Below, piece after piece: positions 1 through 9,377 of a DNA stretch of 64,000 nucleotides. Under the pieces are notes generated by a model that was given only the letters and a program-made list of their open reading frames with translations, was not told the origin of the DNA and searched no databases. A program made the translations under genes and the position numbers. Source of the stretch: Staphylococcus debuckii (GTDB lineage Bacteria > Bacillota > Bacilli > Staphylococcales > Staphylococcaceae); NCBI RefSeq assembly GCF_003718735.1, contig NZ_CP033460.1:1922001-1986000 (forward strand), read 5' to 3'. Each line of letters opens with the position of its first letter. The stretch's first letter is position 1.

Positions 1-453
1 GATAAAGATATTCCACATTATCCAGTAAAAGGCGAGTGCTATAAATGAACTATCTAAGTTCACTGGTTTGACTACCACCACAATACTGATAGAAATAATC
101 ATACCTATTGAGAATATCAGCGTATAAATAATTGTTTTGAATGAAGCTGGATAATCGAAATTTTTATATTCAAAGTAATCTCTGCGATAACGCATGGTGT
201 TGAAATAAAGTGTGACGAGTGTCCAAATAAGTGTAATCAATCCGATGTATCGATAGTACCAAATGGCTTGCGTCTCTTCGGTAGTTTTACTCGCTTTAAA
301 ACCAATCAACATAGCAACCAACAAAATAACCGATGTTGCTAAAGGAATGACTAACCATTTCCAGTTTCTTTTTAAACTGACGCTTAGATGTCTCAATAAT
401 TGCGGTAAGCTGTGGTAAAAGTTAATTGTATTATTAATCATTTTATCTATCAT
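1..453 (-). CDS. Polytopic membrane protein, C-terminus beyond the left edge
   Basis: The first 151 codons are visible. The protein begins MIDKMINNTINF, and the frame is open to the edge. Four strongly hydrophobic stretches (about residues 33-51, 66-82, 107-127 and 136-151) mark it as an integral membrane protein. A ribosome site GGTGA lies 6-10 bases before the ATG, and the ATG lies only 10 bases after the stop codon of the ABC-like gene, so the two are co-transcribed. I do not recognise the family. As the partner of a TagH-like ATPase-domain protein it may be the membrane half of an envelope transporter, but this is inferred from position only. Confidence 0.6.
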   Translation of the reverse strand, partial: MIDKMINNTINFYHSLPQLLRHLSVSLKRNWKWLVIPLATSVILLVAMLIGFKASKTTEETQAIWYYRYIGLITLIWTLVTLYFNTMRYRRDYFEYKNFDYPASFKTIIYTLIFSIGMIISISIVVVVKPVNLDSSFIALAFYWIMWNIFI

Positions 454-463
454 AACGCTTCAC

Positions 464-1990
464 CTACAATTCTATATAAATCCATTTATTATTTTTCATA
501 TCAGCCACAAAATAGCCTTTACCTGACTTGCAAATCCAAAAATCATTTTGAACATTAAATTCCTTTTTGAATTTATCTTTGTTCACCATTGGATAAACAA
601 AGCCGGTTAAATGTTTCGAATCACTATAAAGCATGCTGACTGGCTGTTGTGTGACTTGCTCAACAAAGCGGTTTTCATTTTCAGGTACTAAAGATTTTTC
701 GGCTTTATTTTTAGACTGACCTAAATGACTGTTGTAGAAATCAATATAATTAATATAATTCGATTTCATATATTTTTCTAAGCTGTCTTTACTATGTGTT
801 TCATATAAACCAGCGGGATTAAAGTAGCGAATATCCCCTTTTTTCGTGATGTAATTATGATCGTCTACTACAATACGATATTTATTATCATTTTCACCCG
901 TAATCGTTAACAAAGCGTATCTTGGAATTTTCAATTCATTGTTTCCGTTCTCAGCTTTAACTTTGAGTTCTGACTCAGTCACTATGCCATATGACAGCTT
1001 ATCTTCAAACGTTTGCTTTTTATTTGCTTGCAACTTGGTTTGTTCAGCATTCTGAGAGAAATGTACAATACCTTGATTAGTAAATAATAGCGCTGCCGTA
1101 ATAATGAAACCGATTGCTAATGCAATACTCCAACCAATGATTCTAGATAGAAATTGTGTCGGCTTTGCGTGTTTGTACCGTTCTACACGTCGGAAATTAT
1201 AAGACATCTCCGGTATGCGTGTACGTTTCTTTTTCCAATCGACATCAAAATTTTTCTTTTCCTCTTCAGTTTCTAAAGATTTTCTGTCATTTTCATGTTC
1301 TGTAAAGGCTGGAAGTACTCTGCTTAACGCCCCTTCCATACGCACTTGCCCATGTGAAATCCACACCGCATAATTGCTGACTTTGCGTATAACATCTAAA
1401 TCATCATCAATCGTGATAAGCGTCAAATCGTTATCAATATAGTCATCCGACAACTCTGAAGCACGCTCTAGGAAAGTTTCATCTAAACAATGAAGCACAT
1501 GATTAAAAATGATAATACCTGCTTTTGAGCTACGGGCTAAACTGAAAATCAATTGTGCATATTGGCGATCTGATAATCTAAACACCGAGGTTTCTTTTAA
1601 ATCATAAAGCCCTGCATATCGGATAATTTGTTCTGTTTTATGATTAGATTCTTTATATGTAAATAGTTCTGCTGCATTTTGAACATAAGCTTCAACAGAT
1701 TCCTCATGCAAATGTTTATCTTCCAAATCCCCGAAAAATAAACTGCCTGAACGACTTATGCGTCCCTTATCAGGTACAACTTCCCCAGCTAAGATTCTGC
1801 CTATAAGTGTTTTAGATGCACCAGGTTCTCCAATAACACCTAATGACTCACCTTGATACAGATAGAGTGACACATTGTTCAACTCAATATCTTCAGCATC
1901 ATAACCATAAGGCAAATACCATTTTTTTCGATTCTTTTTGCGATAGTAATGCGTAATATTCAGTAACTTTAATACAATTGAACTCGCCAT
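464..1990 (-). CDS. TagH-like ABC ATPase-domain protein with degenerate motifs and a membrane-anchored C-terminal domain
   Basis: The protein has 508 residues. Residues 1-230 have the fold order of an ABC ATPase resembling teichoic-acid exporter subunit TagH/TarH. One transmembrane helix follows (about 285-303), then an outer domain of about 200 residues. The nucleotide motifs are eroded: Walker A is GEPGASKT (54-61), the signature is LSDRQ (139-143) instead of LSGGQ, Walker B is IIIFNH (159-164) with no aspartate at its end, and no switch histidine follows in TLITIDDD. It may bind but not turn over ATP. The gene lies before a membrane protein gene (1-453) and after yfhH. A conserved staphylococcal homologue sits at the same place next to recX. 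The function is unknown. Confidence 0.75.
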   Translation of the reverse strand: MASSIVLKLLNITHYYRKKNRKKWYLPYGYDAEDIELNNVSLYLYQGESLGVIGEPGASKTLIGRILAGEVVPDKGRISRSGSLFFGDLEDKHLHEESVEAYVQNAAELFTYKESNHKTEQIIRYAGLYDLKETSVFRLSDRQYAQLIFSLARSSKAGIIIFNHVLHCLDETFLERASELSDDYIDNDLTLITIDDDLDVIRKVSNYAVWISHGQVRMEGALSRVLPAFTEHENDRKSLETEEEKKNFDVDWKKKRTRIPEMSYNFRRVERYKHAKPTQFLSRIIGWSIALAIGFIITAALLFTNQGIVHFSQNAEQTKLQANKKQTFEDKLSYGIVTESELKVKAENGNNELKIPRYALLTITGENDNKYRIVVDDHNYITKKGDIRYFNPAGLYETHSKDSLEKYMKSNYINYIDFYNSHLGQSKNKAEKSLVPENENRFVEQVTQQPVSMLYSDSKHLTGFVYPMVNKDKFKKEFNVQNDFWICKSGKGYFVADMKNNKWIYIEL

Positions 1991-2006
1991 ATCTGCTTAC
2001 ATCCTT

Positions 2007-2321
2007 CTATAATTTTAATAATGCGACTGGGATGCCTGTTTCTCGCTCAGCGCTATGCAAAATTTTTCCCCAAGCAAAAATGCCTTTCATGCGATCTACA
2101 CGCATATAGCGTTTTGTGCCGTCATTTAATTCATATAATTTACCAAATTCAATTTTACTTTGGTCTACCAAATAACTTTCTGCAATAATGACCTTTGTAC
2201 GATAGACATCGTATTCATTAAGTATGCCATTCATTTCGGCTTTACGCATTTTTTCTTTATATTTTTGTATTTCATCTAATATTTCGCTTTTTTCCATCTT
2301 GCTTAAACTTTTCTCACTCAT
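2007..2321 (-). CDS. yfhH: YfhH family protein (DUF1811)
   Basis: This is a protein of 104 residues with the conserved end of the family (…[21 protein letters not shown]). A coiled N-terminal half (residues 5-45) precedes a small beta domain, as in Bacillus YfhH. The ATG at 2321 overlaps the recX stop by 8 bases, so translation is probably coupled; a TTG two codons upstream is also in frame but is less likely. The adjacency to recX is conserved in staphylococci. The biochemical function is unknown. Confidence 0.85.
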   Translation of the reverse strand: MSEKSLSKMEKSEILDEIQKYKEKMRKAEMNGILNEYDVYRTKVIIAESYLVDQSKIEFGKLYELNDGTKRYMRVDRMKGIFAWGKILHSAERETGIPVALLKL

Positions 2322-3117
2322 CGCCAATCCCGCTTTCTGTCAATTTATCTTTAATTGTATCATACTCATACCCTTTACGAATTAATGCTTCAATCGTTTT
2401 CATTTCTAACTGTTTGCCTTCGTATTTACGTTCATACTTACGATACACTTTCTCAAGTTCTCGTTGGAGCAACATGTCAACCTCTTCTGGATCAGGTTCG
2501 AAATCAAGATTTTGCATTGCTTCGTTGATGACTTCAAATGAATATCCTTTTTGTAAAAGCGACTGTTTGACCTTTTCGCTTCTTTTCTTAAGCGGCCCCT
2601 TTTTCTGATTCATTAATTTATCAGCCAACGTCACTATCTCTTCCAAAGGTTGTTCTTCTTCGTATTTAGCAGTATAATGCTCTGCTAAGTCTTTCTCAAT
2701 ACCTGCTTTTAAAAGTTTTTGTCGATAAATTTCAGGTCCTTTGTCAGTAGTACGTATCATGGTATTCTTTAAACTTTCTGCATAATCAGCATGATCAATG
2801 TAGCCTTCACGATTACAATACTCGATGACCTCTGCAATGGCTGTTTCACTGATTTCATGTTTCTGTAGATGTTGGACGACTTCTTTTTCTGTTCTTTTAC
2901 GATAAGACAGATACTGAATAGCTAAATGAAGTCCGAATCTGAAATGTTCGTACTTTTGTACTTCTGCCATATCAGCTGGCGTCAGCACGTCCCCTTTTTT
3001 CAAATTGAAATGAACTAAAGTATCCATATCAATACCCATTTCAAATGTCTCATCAAGGTATAAGTTAAATCTTTCTTTATTCTTTTTTTGAACTTCAATC
3101 TTAGTTACTTTAGGCAT
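2314..3117 (-). CDS. recX: Regulatory protein RecX, RecA modulator
   Basis: RecX binds RecA filaments and limits recombinase activity. The protein has 267 residues made of repeated three-helix units. The stretches [18 protein letters not shown] (residues 81-98) and [18 protein letters not shown] match the staphylococcal RecX pattern. The start is set at [17 protein letters not shown], the usual N-terminus; the open frame continues 8 codons upstream without support. It is translationally coupled to yfhH. A hairpin and T-run belonging to sgtB lie upstream. Confidence 0.93.
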   Translation of the reverse strand: MPKVTKIEVQKKNKERFNLYLDETFEMGIDMDTLVHFNLKKGDVLTPADMAEVQKYEHFRFGLHLAIQYLSYRKRTEKEVVQHLQKHEISETAIAEVIEYCNREGYIDHADYAESLKNTMIRTTDKGPEIYRQKLLKAGIEKDLAEHYTAKYEEEQPLEEIVTLADKLMNQKKGPLKKRSEKVKQSLLQKGYSFEVINEAMQNLDFEPDPEEVDMLLQRELEKVYRKYERKYEGKQLEMKTIEALIRKGYEYDTIKDKLTESGIGDE

Positions 3118-3292
3118 AATTTCAACTCGCTTTGATTTCAATAAATTCTATTCGCTACTTATTGTAAAACAAATTTGCTGACTTTTATAGCGTTATACTT
3201 TATAGAGATGCAGAGAAATTTTAAGAGATAGGAAGACGATACTATTAAAAAAAGAAGAAGCTGTAATGAGAGCTTTTTTCTTCAAAAAGTAA

Positions 3293-3320
3293 GGGTTGGA
3301 ACAAATTAACGTCCCAACCC
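3293..3320 (-). terminator. Hairpin terminator of sgtB
   Basis: Arms GGGTTGG (3293-3299) and CCAACCC (3314-3320) form a stem. On the minus strand a T-rich stretch follows. It belongs to the GGxTGGGAC hairpin family seen repeatedly in this window. Confidence 0.8.
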
Positions 3321-3360
3321 CTCAAGTCTAACAGTTTTCAGTTCATTTATTTACTTGGCT

Positions 3361-4173
3361 TTATACTCCTAATTGCGCAAGTGCTGTTTTATATTGACTT
3401 TCATCAATATAGCCTTGTTGTTTCATTTTTTCTAAATTTATCTTCACGCGATTTACATAATTCTGCGACATATCATTGACATCATACACACTTGGCGCGT
3501 TAATCTTACTAGCTAAAATAGCACTTTGTAAAACCGTAATGGTCGGCATGTTCGGATTGTTTTTGACCGTAGTCGTACCGAAATAATGGTTCGCAGCGCC
3601 TTCAATAGTATACTGGTTATCACCGTAATAGATGTTGTTAATATAAAAACTTAATATGTCATTCTTGGAATACTGACGTTCCATACGGCTAGCTACGATA
3701 ATTTCTTTAACCTTCCGAGTAAAACTTTTCTCGTTGTCGTAATAATAATTCTTAACCACCTGTTGACTGATTGTACTTCCTCCTTGTACATTATGATCAC
3801 TTAAAGTTGAAAATAATGCTCTGAAAATACCTTTGACATCGAAAGCACCATGGTCATAAAAACGTTCATCTTCCATAGAGATAAAGGCACCTTTGGTATA
3901 AGAAGGCATGTCGGATACAGGTACATAAGTAGATTTATCTTTAATCGTATTCAAATCATCTACATTCGCTTTTGATGATAATGCATACATGAGTCCGAAA
4001 AAGAGCGCTACAATAATAATAAGACCTATTACAATTTTAAAAAATATTCCTTTGCCTCTGCGCTTTTTCGGCGGAGCGCCTACAGGTTGATAATACGTAT
4101 TATAATGTGGTGTATTCTGTGTGTTTGATCTAGTAGTTTTTGACTCTCTAGATAGCCTTTCGCTTCTTTTCAT
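3361..4173 (-). CDS. sgtB: Monofunctional peptidoglycan glycosyltransferase SgtB
   Basis: This GT51 enzyme polymerises lipid II into glycan strands at the outer face of the membrane. The 270-residue protein has a basic cytoplasmic N-terminus, one membrane anchor (about 43-65) and the GT51 domain. Motif 1 is EDERFYDHG (101-109, with the catalytic Glu) and motif 2 is [12 protein letters not shown] (131-142). There is no transpeptidase domain, so it is the stand-alone type (also called MGT). The start is taken at MKRSERL, 11-12 bases after GAGGAG; an ATG 7 codons upstream sits too close to that site. It is a single gene with its own terminator. Confidence 0.93.
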   Translation of the reverse strand: MKRSERLSRESKTTRSNTQNTPHYNTYYQPVGAPPKKRRGKGIFFKIVIGLIIIVALFFGLMYALSSKANVDDLNTIKDKSTYVPVSDMPSYTKGAFISMEDERFYDHGAFDVKGIFRALFSTLSDHNVQGGSTISQQVVKNYYYDNEKSFTRKVKEIIVASRMERQYSKNDILSFYINNIYYGDNQYTIEGAANHYFGTTTVKNNPNMPTITVLQSAILASKINAPSVYDVNDMSQNYVNRVKINLEKMKQQGYIDESQYKTALAQLGV

Positions 4174-4334
4174 ATTGACACACATTCTCCTCAATCGTAA
4201 TTTTTTACTTCATACATATTATAAGTGAGAAACCGCATTCTTAAAATAAGAATATATTAAATAAAGTAAAAATCAGTCTCAAGGAGTACATTAGTTTAAG
4301 CCTAACTAAGTAAGAAAGTGGAGCTGCAATAAAA

Positions 4335-4368
4335 AAAGACTGAGACCTCAATTGAGGTCTCAGTCTTT
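4335..4368. terminator. Strong bidirectional hairpin terminator
   Basis: A perfect palindrome with 17-base arms (AAAGACTGAGACCTCAA and its complement) has A-run and T-run flanks. It ends the DJ-1/PfpI gene and insulates sgtB. Confidence 0.9.
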
Positions 4369-4386
4369 CTAAACTAAAATTAAACT

Positions 4387-4914
4387 TTATTTATATTCTT
4401 TGTCTAATAATTCAACAATAGCATGATTGAAATCGTCTAAGTCGTCTGGAGTACGGCTTGTTACAAGATTACCATCAACTACTACTGATTCGTCTTTAAC
4501 GTGAGCACCAGCATTTGATAAATCTTTACGCACATTTAATACTGCAGTCAATGTACGGCCATTTAAGTCGTCAGTATCGATTAATACTTGTGGACCGTGA
4601 CAAATAGCAAAGATAGGTTTGTTATATTTAATAAATGCTTTTGCGAAAGTACCATAACGGCCGTCTACATCGCCACGTAAGTGGTCTGGTGAGAAACCGC
4701 CCGGGATGAGTAAACCTGAGTATTCAGAAGGTTCAGCTGAACCGATACCTACACCTACTTTAGCTTTAGTACCATGTTTACCTACAAGTTCTTCACCTGC
4801 TTCATGACCGATAATAACAGTTTTATAACCTGCTTCTTCAATTGCCTCTTTAGGGCTAGTTAATTCAATATCTTCAAAATCATTAGCTAAAATAATTGCT
4901 ACTGGTTTAGTCAT
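4387..4914 (-). CDS. DJ-1/PfpI family protein (general stress protein 18 / YfkM-like)
   Basis: The protein has 175 residues and the class I glutamine amidotransferase-like fold. The nucleophile elbow is AICHGP with Cys105 and His106, and the partner acidic residue is Glu17 in DIELTSP. Family members act as deglycases, glyoxalases or chaperone-like stress proteins, and the exact reaction cannot be read from sequence. The gene is monocistronic and ends at a strong terminator. A long palindrome lies just upstream (4969-4996), consistent with control by a dimeric repressor. Confidence 0.85.
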   Translation of the reverse strand: MTKPVAIILANDFEDIELTSPKEAIEEAGYKTVIIGHEAGEELVGKHGTKAKVGVGIGSAEPSEYSGLLIPGGFSPDHLRGDVDGRYGTFAKAFIKYNKPIFAICHGPQVLIDTDDLNGRTLTAVLNVRKDLSNAGAHVKDESVVVDGNLVTSRTPDDLDDFNHAIVELLDKEYK

Positions 4915-4968
4915 AAAAAATAATCACCTTTCTATTAATTGAAATTTAGTTTATAAATCTAATTTCAA

Positions 4969-4996
4969 AATAACTATTAATCGATTGATAGTTATT
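4969..4996. promoter_or_regulatory. 28-bp near-perfect palindrome upstream of the DJ-1/PfpI gene
   Basis: The arms AATAACTATtAATCG and CGATTgATAGTTATT are reverse complements apart from one pair. No T-run follows, so it does not look like a terminator. It lies 55-82 bases before the ATG of the minus-strand gene, suiting an operator. The regulator is not known. Confidence 0.5.
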
Positions 4997-5010
4997 ATTT
5001 AGACTAAAAC

Positions 5011-5040
5011 TGATGATTTTAAACATATCTGATTCATCAG
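5011..5040 (-). terminator. Possible terminator of the 57-residue gene
   Basis: CTGATGA and TCATCAG arms form a short stem just past the stop codon, followed on the minus strand by TTTTAG. It is weaker than its neighbours. Confidence 0.4.
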
Positions 5041-5042
5041 AA

Positions 5043-5216
5043 TTATTTTTCGTGTTGAACAGTCTTTACTTTTTCCTCTAATTGGCCTAATAAACCAATC
5101 CACTCATCCACATCTTCAACACTTACTTTGTCAGGGTCTACATGATTGATTTCATCTACAAACTCCGATAATCTTGTTTGGACGTGGGAAATTAATTCTT
5201 TTTCGCTCATTTTCAT
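5043..5216 (-). CDS. Small conserved acidic protein of unknown function
   Basis: The protein has 57 residues beginning MKMSEKELISHVQTRL. It is helical and acidic, with no membrane segment. The start is fixed by AAAGGAG 10 bases upstream; the longer frame reading MLVKFMLECC has no ribosome site. It is divergent from yfkAB. I do not recognise a named family. A similarly placed small gene is known in other staphylococci. Confidence 0.65.
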   Translation of the reverse strand: MKMSEKELISHVQTRLSEFVDEINHVDPDKVSVEDVDEWIGLLGQLEEKVKTVQHEK

Positions 5217-5436
5217 TATTGAGACGCTCCTTTTTAAAATATAACAACATTCTAACATGAATTTGACTAACACCGTTAAACTATTAATAATGTAGCAGAG
5301 TTGAAATTAACTGTACATATGAAATATCTGTGTCATTTAAAGAATAGATTCCTACAATGTTCACTTACCCCTTTTCAACTTCGCCATTCGAAAAGTATAA
5401 TGATAAACAGAATGAAAATAGAAAGAAGGCAAACTG

Positions 5437-6585
5437 ATGATTGATTATTCAACTCGCATTAAGCAACCTATTTCAATATTGAACGATCCATGGGAAGCTT
5501 ATAACGATGTAGAAGAATTTGGAGATCTTCAATTAAGTAATATTGAATTTACGACTACAAATTTGTGCAACATGCGCTGCAGTCACTGTGCTGTAGGTTA
5601 TACATTACAAACAAGAGACCCTGAGCCCTTGCCGATGGACTTGATTTATAGAAGATTAGATGAAATTCCTCATTTACGCACATTATCTATTACAGGCGGA
5701 GAACCTATGTTTTCCAAAAAATCTATTCGCAATGTGGTTAAACCATTATTAAAATATGCTCAAAGCCGCGGTATCTATACTCAAATGAACTCTAATTTAA
5801 CTTTACCGCAAGATCGTTATCTAGATATTGCTGAATATATAGATGTTATGCATATTTCTCATAATTGGGGAACTACTGATGAATTTGCTGAGGTAGGATT
5901 TGGAGCTATGGAAAAGCAACCCCCTTTAAAAGCTAAATTAAAACTTTATGAGCAAATGATTGATAATTCTCGTACGCTTTCAGAGCAAGGCATGTTTGTC
6001 TCAGCAGAAACTATGTTGAACCAAAATACACGCCCTTATTTAGAAAAAATACATAATGAAGTGGTTCATGATATGAAATGCAGCCGTCATGAAATTCATC
6101 CGATGTATCCTTCTGATTTTGCCAGCCAATTAAGTGTGTTGAGTTTAAAGGAAATTAAAGATACAATTCGTCATTTATTAAACATACGCGATAAGGACAC
6201 TTGGATGTTGTTTGGTACTTTGCCGATTTATCCTTGTATCCAAGACGAAGACGATGCTGCTTTATTTGATGCCTTACGTACAGCTAAGAATGTAACTTTA
6301 CGTAATGACCCAGATGGACGCAGCAGATTAAATGTAAATGTCTTTACTGGTAATGTAATTGTGACGGACTTCGGCGATGAAAATGGTACGATTTCTAATA
6401 TCCAAACAGATAAACTGACTGATGTTTACTATCAATGGCTGCAATCTGATTTAGCACGAAGCTTAAATTGTTATTGTGCCCCCGTTCATTGTCTTGGTCC
6501 TAATGTGTTAGTTAAGAATATGTACTACCCTCATACAGATTTTCGTGAAAAAGAAAAAATGATGCATCAAATTTTCCAACAATAA
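5437..6585 (+). CDS. yfkAB: Radical SAM/CxCxxxxC motif protein YfkAB
   Basis: The protein has 382 residues. The radical SAM cluster motif is CNMRCSHC (Cys44, Cys48, Cys51), followed by the SITGGEP glycine motif that binds SAM. The C-terminus carries CYCAPVHC (Cys345, 347, 352), exactly the CxCxxxxC that defines the YfkAB family and probably binds a second iron-sulphur cluster. The substrate is unknown. AGAAAGAAGG precedes the ATG by about 8 bases. The gene stands alone and converges on a thioesterase gene across a shared hairpin. Confidence 0.9.
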   Translation: MIDYSTRIKQPISILNDPWEAYNDVEEFGDLQLSNIEFTTTNLCNMRCSHCAVGYTLQTRDPEPLPMDLIYRRLDEIPHLRTLSITGGEPMFSKKSIRNVVKPLLKYAQSRGIYTQMNSNLTLPQDRYLDIAEYIDVMHISHNWGTTDEFAEVGFGAMEKQPPLKAKLKLYEQMIDNSRTLSEQGMFVSAETMLNQNTRPYLEKIHNEVVHDMKCSRHEIHPMYPSDFASQLSVLSLKEIKDTIRHLLNIRDKDTWMLFGTLPIYPCIQDEDDAALFDALRTAKNVTLRNDPDGRSRLNVNVFTGNVIVTDFGDENGTISNIQTDKLTDVYYQWLQSDLARSLNCYCAPVHCLGPNVLVKNMYYPHTDFREKEKMMHQIFQQ

Positions 6586-6630
6586 TAATAAGGCGGTTGC
6601 GACGTAGACATGTCGCAACCGCCTTATTAT
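6585..6630. terminator. Convergent hairpin terminator between yfkAB and the thioesterase gene
   Basis: Perfect 19-base arms (6585-6603 and 6612-6630), rich in GGCGGTTGCGAC, flank an 8-base loop. The AT-rich outer ends give a U-tract for both strands, and the arms include the end of each gene. Confidence 0.9.
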
Positions 6631-7151
6631 TATTGAATATGTCTTGTTCTTGTTAAGAATTCTAAAGTATCTTTACTTTCTTGTCTTCTTTCTTTTCTGC
6701 GTTTCACACGTGCAGGAGCAGTACTATGGAACCATTCTTGAATTTCATTTTCCGGATAGACGCCAGGCACTTTTTTCGGCTTGCCATCATCATCCAATGC
6801 AACAAATGTTAAGAAGCTTAAAGCTGCCATATATTTCTTGTCTTCCATAATATCTTCTAGAATAATCTGTACACAGACTTCCATCGAAGTAGAACCTGCA
6901 TAAGATACCATAGCTTCATATGAGATGACATCACCCGTTCTGATTGGCAATAAAAAGTCTACTGAATCGGTTGAAGCAGTAACTACAGGTGCACTGCTAT
7001 GCTTCATTGCACAAATAGCAGCAATTTCATCGATGTTGGCCATTAACAGGCCTCCGAACATTGTATGGTGATGATTTGTATCTTGAGGGTATACTTGACG
7101 ATCTTTAATGCTTAATGAAGCAGACATCGGTCTTTTTTCTCTGTCTTCCAC
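6630..7151 (-). CDS. Acyl-CoA thioesterase, hotdog fold (YkhA-like)
   Basis: The enzyme hydrolyses acyl-CoA thioesters. The 173-residue protein shows the hotdog signature NHHHTMFGGLLMANIDEIAAICA (around residues 26-48) and the strand SYEAMVSYAGSTSMEV. The start is a GTG with AAGGAG 7 bases upstream. The last 30 residues are very basic (RVKRRKERR). The chain length preferred cannot be read from sequence. Confidence 0.85.
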   Translation of the reverse strand: MEDREKRPMSASLSIKDRQVYPQDTNHHHTMFGGLLMANIDEIAAICAMKHSSAPVVTASTDSVDFLLPIRTGDVISYEAMVSYAGSTSMEVCVQIILEDIMEDKKYMAALSFLTFVALDDDGKPKKVPGVYPENEIQEWFHSTAPARVKRRKERRQESKDTLEFLTRTRHIQ

Positions 7152-7186
7152 AATAGGTCTCCTTTTTAATCATTATTTTTTTAAAA

Positions 7187-8425
7187 TTAATAAGCCCAGT
7201 TTCCATCTTTAAATAAGATTTCTTCTTTCCCATCTTCTGTAATACCATAAATTGTTAAGTCTGAACTTCCAATCATAAAATCTTCATGAATGAAAGCGTC
7301 ATTTAAGCCTTCAGAGCTTAATTCTTCTCTAGACATTGAAGTACCATCTTTTATAGTAAATGGATAACCTGCACCTAATGCAATATGGCAAGAAGCATTT
7401 TCATCTAATAAAGTGTTATAGAAAACACGATTTCGATTTGAAATCGGGGAATCATCTGGTACTAAAGCAACTTCGCCTAAATATTTAGAACCTTCATCTG
7501 TTTCAAGTAAGTTGCGTAATACATCTTCCCCTTTTTCAGCCGTAAAATCAACTACTTTGCCATCTTTAAATGTTAAAGTGAAACCGTCAATCAAGCTGCC
7601 GTTATAACTTAATGGCAATTTATTTGTAACGTGGCCGTTGACGCGATTTCGGTCTGGTGCAGTAAAAACTTCTTCGGTAGGAATATTAGCTATAAATTCT
7701 TGGCCGTCATTTGTAAAGCTTGTAGCATCTTGCCATAAATGATTTTCAGGCAGACCGATTGTTAAGTCTGTGCCTTCGGAAATATAATGCAATGCTGAAT
7801 AATGTTTGTCTTGTAAATATTTCGCATGCTTACTTAAATTTTCAATATGTTGATTCCAATTTTCAACTGGATTATTACCATCTACACGCACAATATCTAA
7901 TAATTCATCAATGAATTTTTCGTAAGCTTCGTCTTCGCTTAATTCCGGATACACACGTTGTGCCCATGGTTTATTAGGATAAACGACGACACACCAAGGG
8001 AAATCATTATTTTGGCTTGCTTCCATGTAGCCTTTAAAACCTTTAGAGTAGGCACTGCTGTAGGCAGCCTTTTTATCACTCTCTACGCCGCTTAATAAGT
8101 CTGGGTCACTGCTGATTAACGCTAAGTTTGCAGCTCCGCGTTCGACGTAGTCCATACGTTCGTCCACATCATATTGTTTTAAGCTTCTTTCAGCAAAATA
8201 GTCAGCATCTTCATATTCGAATTTCAAGCGTGTTAATGTATCATCAGCATATTTAACACGTACATCCGAAGCACCACGTTCGTAAGCCGCTTCTACGATA
8301 TCATGTGTTAATTCTAATGCATCGACTGAAGAACGAATAAATACTGGTTGACCTTCTTGTACATTCATCCCTACGTCTACGATTAATTGTGCATACTGTT
8401 TTAATTTGTCTTGTAATTGTGTCAT
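7187..8425 (-). CDS. ampS: M29 family metallo-aminopeptidase (AmpS/PepS)
   Basis: The protein has 412 residues, the usual length for thermophilic-type M29 aminopeptidases, which use two metal ions to remove N-terminal residues. The N-terminal domain begins [26 protein letters not shown]. The metal-binding C-terminal half contains [34 protein letters not shown] and the final [15 protein letters not shown], all typical of the family. No signal peptide is present, so it is cytoplasmic. It lies 35 bases before the thioesterase gene on the same strand, possibly in one transcript. Confidence 0.9.
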   Translation of the reverse strand: MTQLQDKLKQYAQLIVDVGMNVQEGQPVFIRSSVDALELTHDIVEAAYERGASDVRVKYADDTLTRLKFEYEDADYFAERSLKQYDVDERMDYVERGAANLALISSDPDLLSGVESDKKAAYSSAYSKGFKGYMEASQNNDFPWCVVVYPNKPWAQRVYPELSEDEAYEKFIDELLDIVRVDGNNPVENWNQHIENLSKHAKYLQDKHYSALHYISEGTDLTIGLPENHLWQDATSFTNDGQEFIANIPTEEVFTAPDRNRVNGHVTNKLPLSYNGSLIDGFTLTFKDGKVVDFTAEKGEDVLRNLLETDEGSKYLGEVALVPDDSPISNRNRVFYNTLLDENASCHIALGAGYPFTIKDGTSMSREELSSEGLNDAFIHEDFMIGSSDLTIYGITEDGKEEILFKDGNWAY

Positions 8426-8463
8426 GAATCAATTCCCCCTTAAATTCTAATAGTTGTTATTTC

Positions 8464-8670
8464 TTATGATTGGCGTAATTCACCGAGCTCTGAAGCAATA
8501 GCTGTCACTTCACTAGGTGAAAAATTATCTTTAGATGTCACAAAGTCATGAATTTCTTTAACCTTTTCTTCGTCAGCATCTTCAAATTTATCAGGATCAA
8601 TAAGTTGCACATTTACAACATTTAATTGTTTACGGATTTCTTCAATCATTTCTCTATTATTTGACTCCAT
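8464..8670 (-). CDS. UPF0435 family protein (DUF1128, YfkK-like)
   Basis: The protein has 68 residues if it starts at MESNNREM, with AGAGGTG 6 bases upstream; a GTG three codons earlier overlaps that site. The C-terminus FSPSEVTAIASELGELRQ is the family hallmark. It is small, acidic, soluble and of unknown function. It is probably co-transcribed with ampS. Confidence 0.8.
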   Translation of the reverse strand: MESNNREMIEEIRKQLNVVNVQLIDPDKFEDADEEKVKEIHDFVTSKDNFSPSEVTAIASELGELRQS

Positions 8671-8809
8671 TTTTTTCACCTCTTTATTTTTTTATTCTAT
8701 CAAAGTACGGTTTTAATGAAAACTTTTAACGAAAAAAGAGAAATTCTCTCTTTAGATATGTCGCAAAAACCGATAATATAGTGATATACAGGTATATTTT
8801 ATAAATGTT

Positions 8810-8880
8810 CGGGTAAATACAATCTATGGAACGATAGGTATACCTTATATAAGCTAACATATGTATTTAATATTTACCCG
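8810..8880. promoter_or_regulatory. Widely spaced 10-bp inverted repeat upstream of ptpA
   Basis: CGGGTAAATA (8810-8819) and TATTTACCCG (8871-8880) are exact inverted copies 51 bases apart. The second ends 25 bases before the ptpA start. They could be two operator half-sites or close a leader hairpin. Confidence 0.35.
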
Positions 8881-8905
8881 GCAAAATATCATTTGGAGGT
8901 AAAAC

Positions 8906-9370
8906 ATGGTTACAGTTGCATTTGTCTGCTTAGGCAATATTTGCCGTTCACCTATGGCTGAAGCTATTATGAAACAGCGTTTAAGAGACCGTAACATCGA
9001 TGATATTGAAGTGACTTCTCGCGGCACAGGAAAATGGAATCTAGGTGAACCGCCTCATGAAGGGACACAAAGTATTCTGAGAGAACACAATATTCCATTC
9101 GACGGCATGATTAGCGAACTCTTCAAAGCGTCTGATGACTTTGATTACATTATTGCGATGGATCAAAGTAATGTGGATAATATTAAACAGATTAATCCGC
9201 ATTTGAAAGGTCAATTATATAAATTGCTGGATTTCAGTGATATGGATGAACAAGATGTACCTGATCCTTATTACACTAATAACTTTGAGGGTGTCTTCGA
9301 TATGATACAATCATCTTGTGACAATTTAATCGATTATATTCTTAAAGATTCAAAATTAAAAGAGGGGTAG
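8906..9370 (+). CDS. ptpA: Low-molecular-weight protein tyrosine phosphatase PtpA
   Basis: The protein has 154 residues. The phosphate loop is CLGNICRS with Cys8 as nucleophile and Arg14, and the general acid is Asp120 in VPDPYY. The S. aureus homologue is a secreted phosphatase acting in macrophages, although no signal peptide is visible here. TTGGAGG lies 7 bases before the ATG. The next gene begins 7 bases after the stop, so the two form an operon. Confidence 0.92.
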   Translation: MVTVAFVCLGNICRSPMAEAIMKQRLRDRNIDDIEVTSRGTGKWNLGEPPHEGTQSILREHNIPFDGMISELFKASDDFDYIIAMDQSNVDNIKQINPHLKGQLYKLLDFSDMDEQDVPDPYYTNNFEGVFDMIQSSCDNLIDYILKDSKLKEG

Positions 9371-9377
9371 ATGAATT

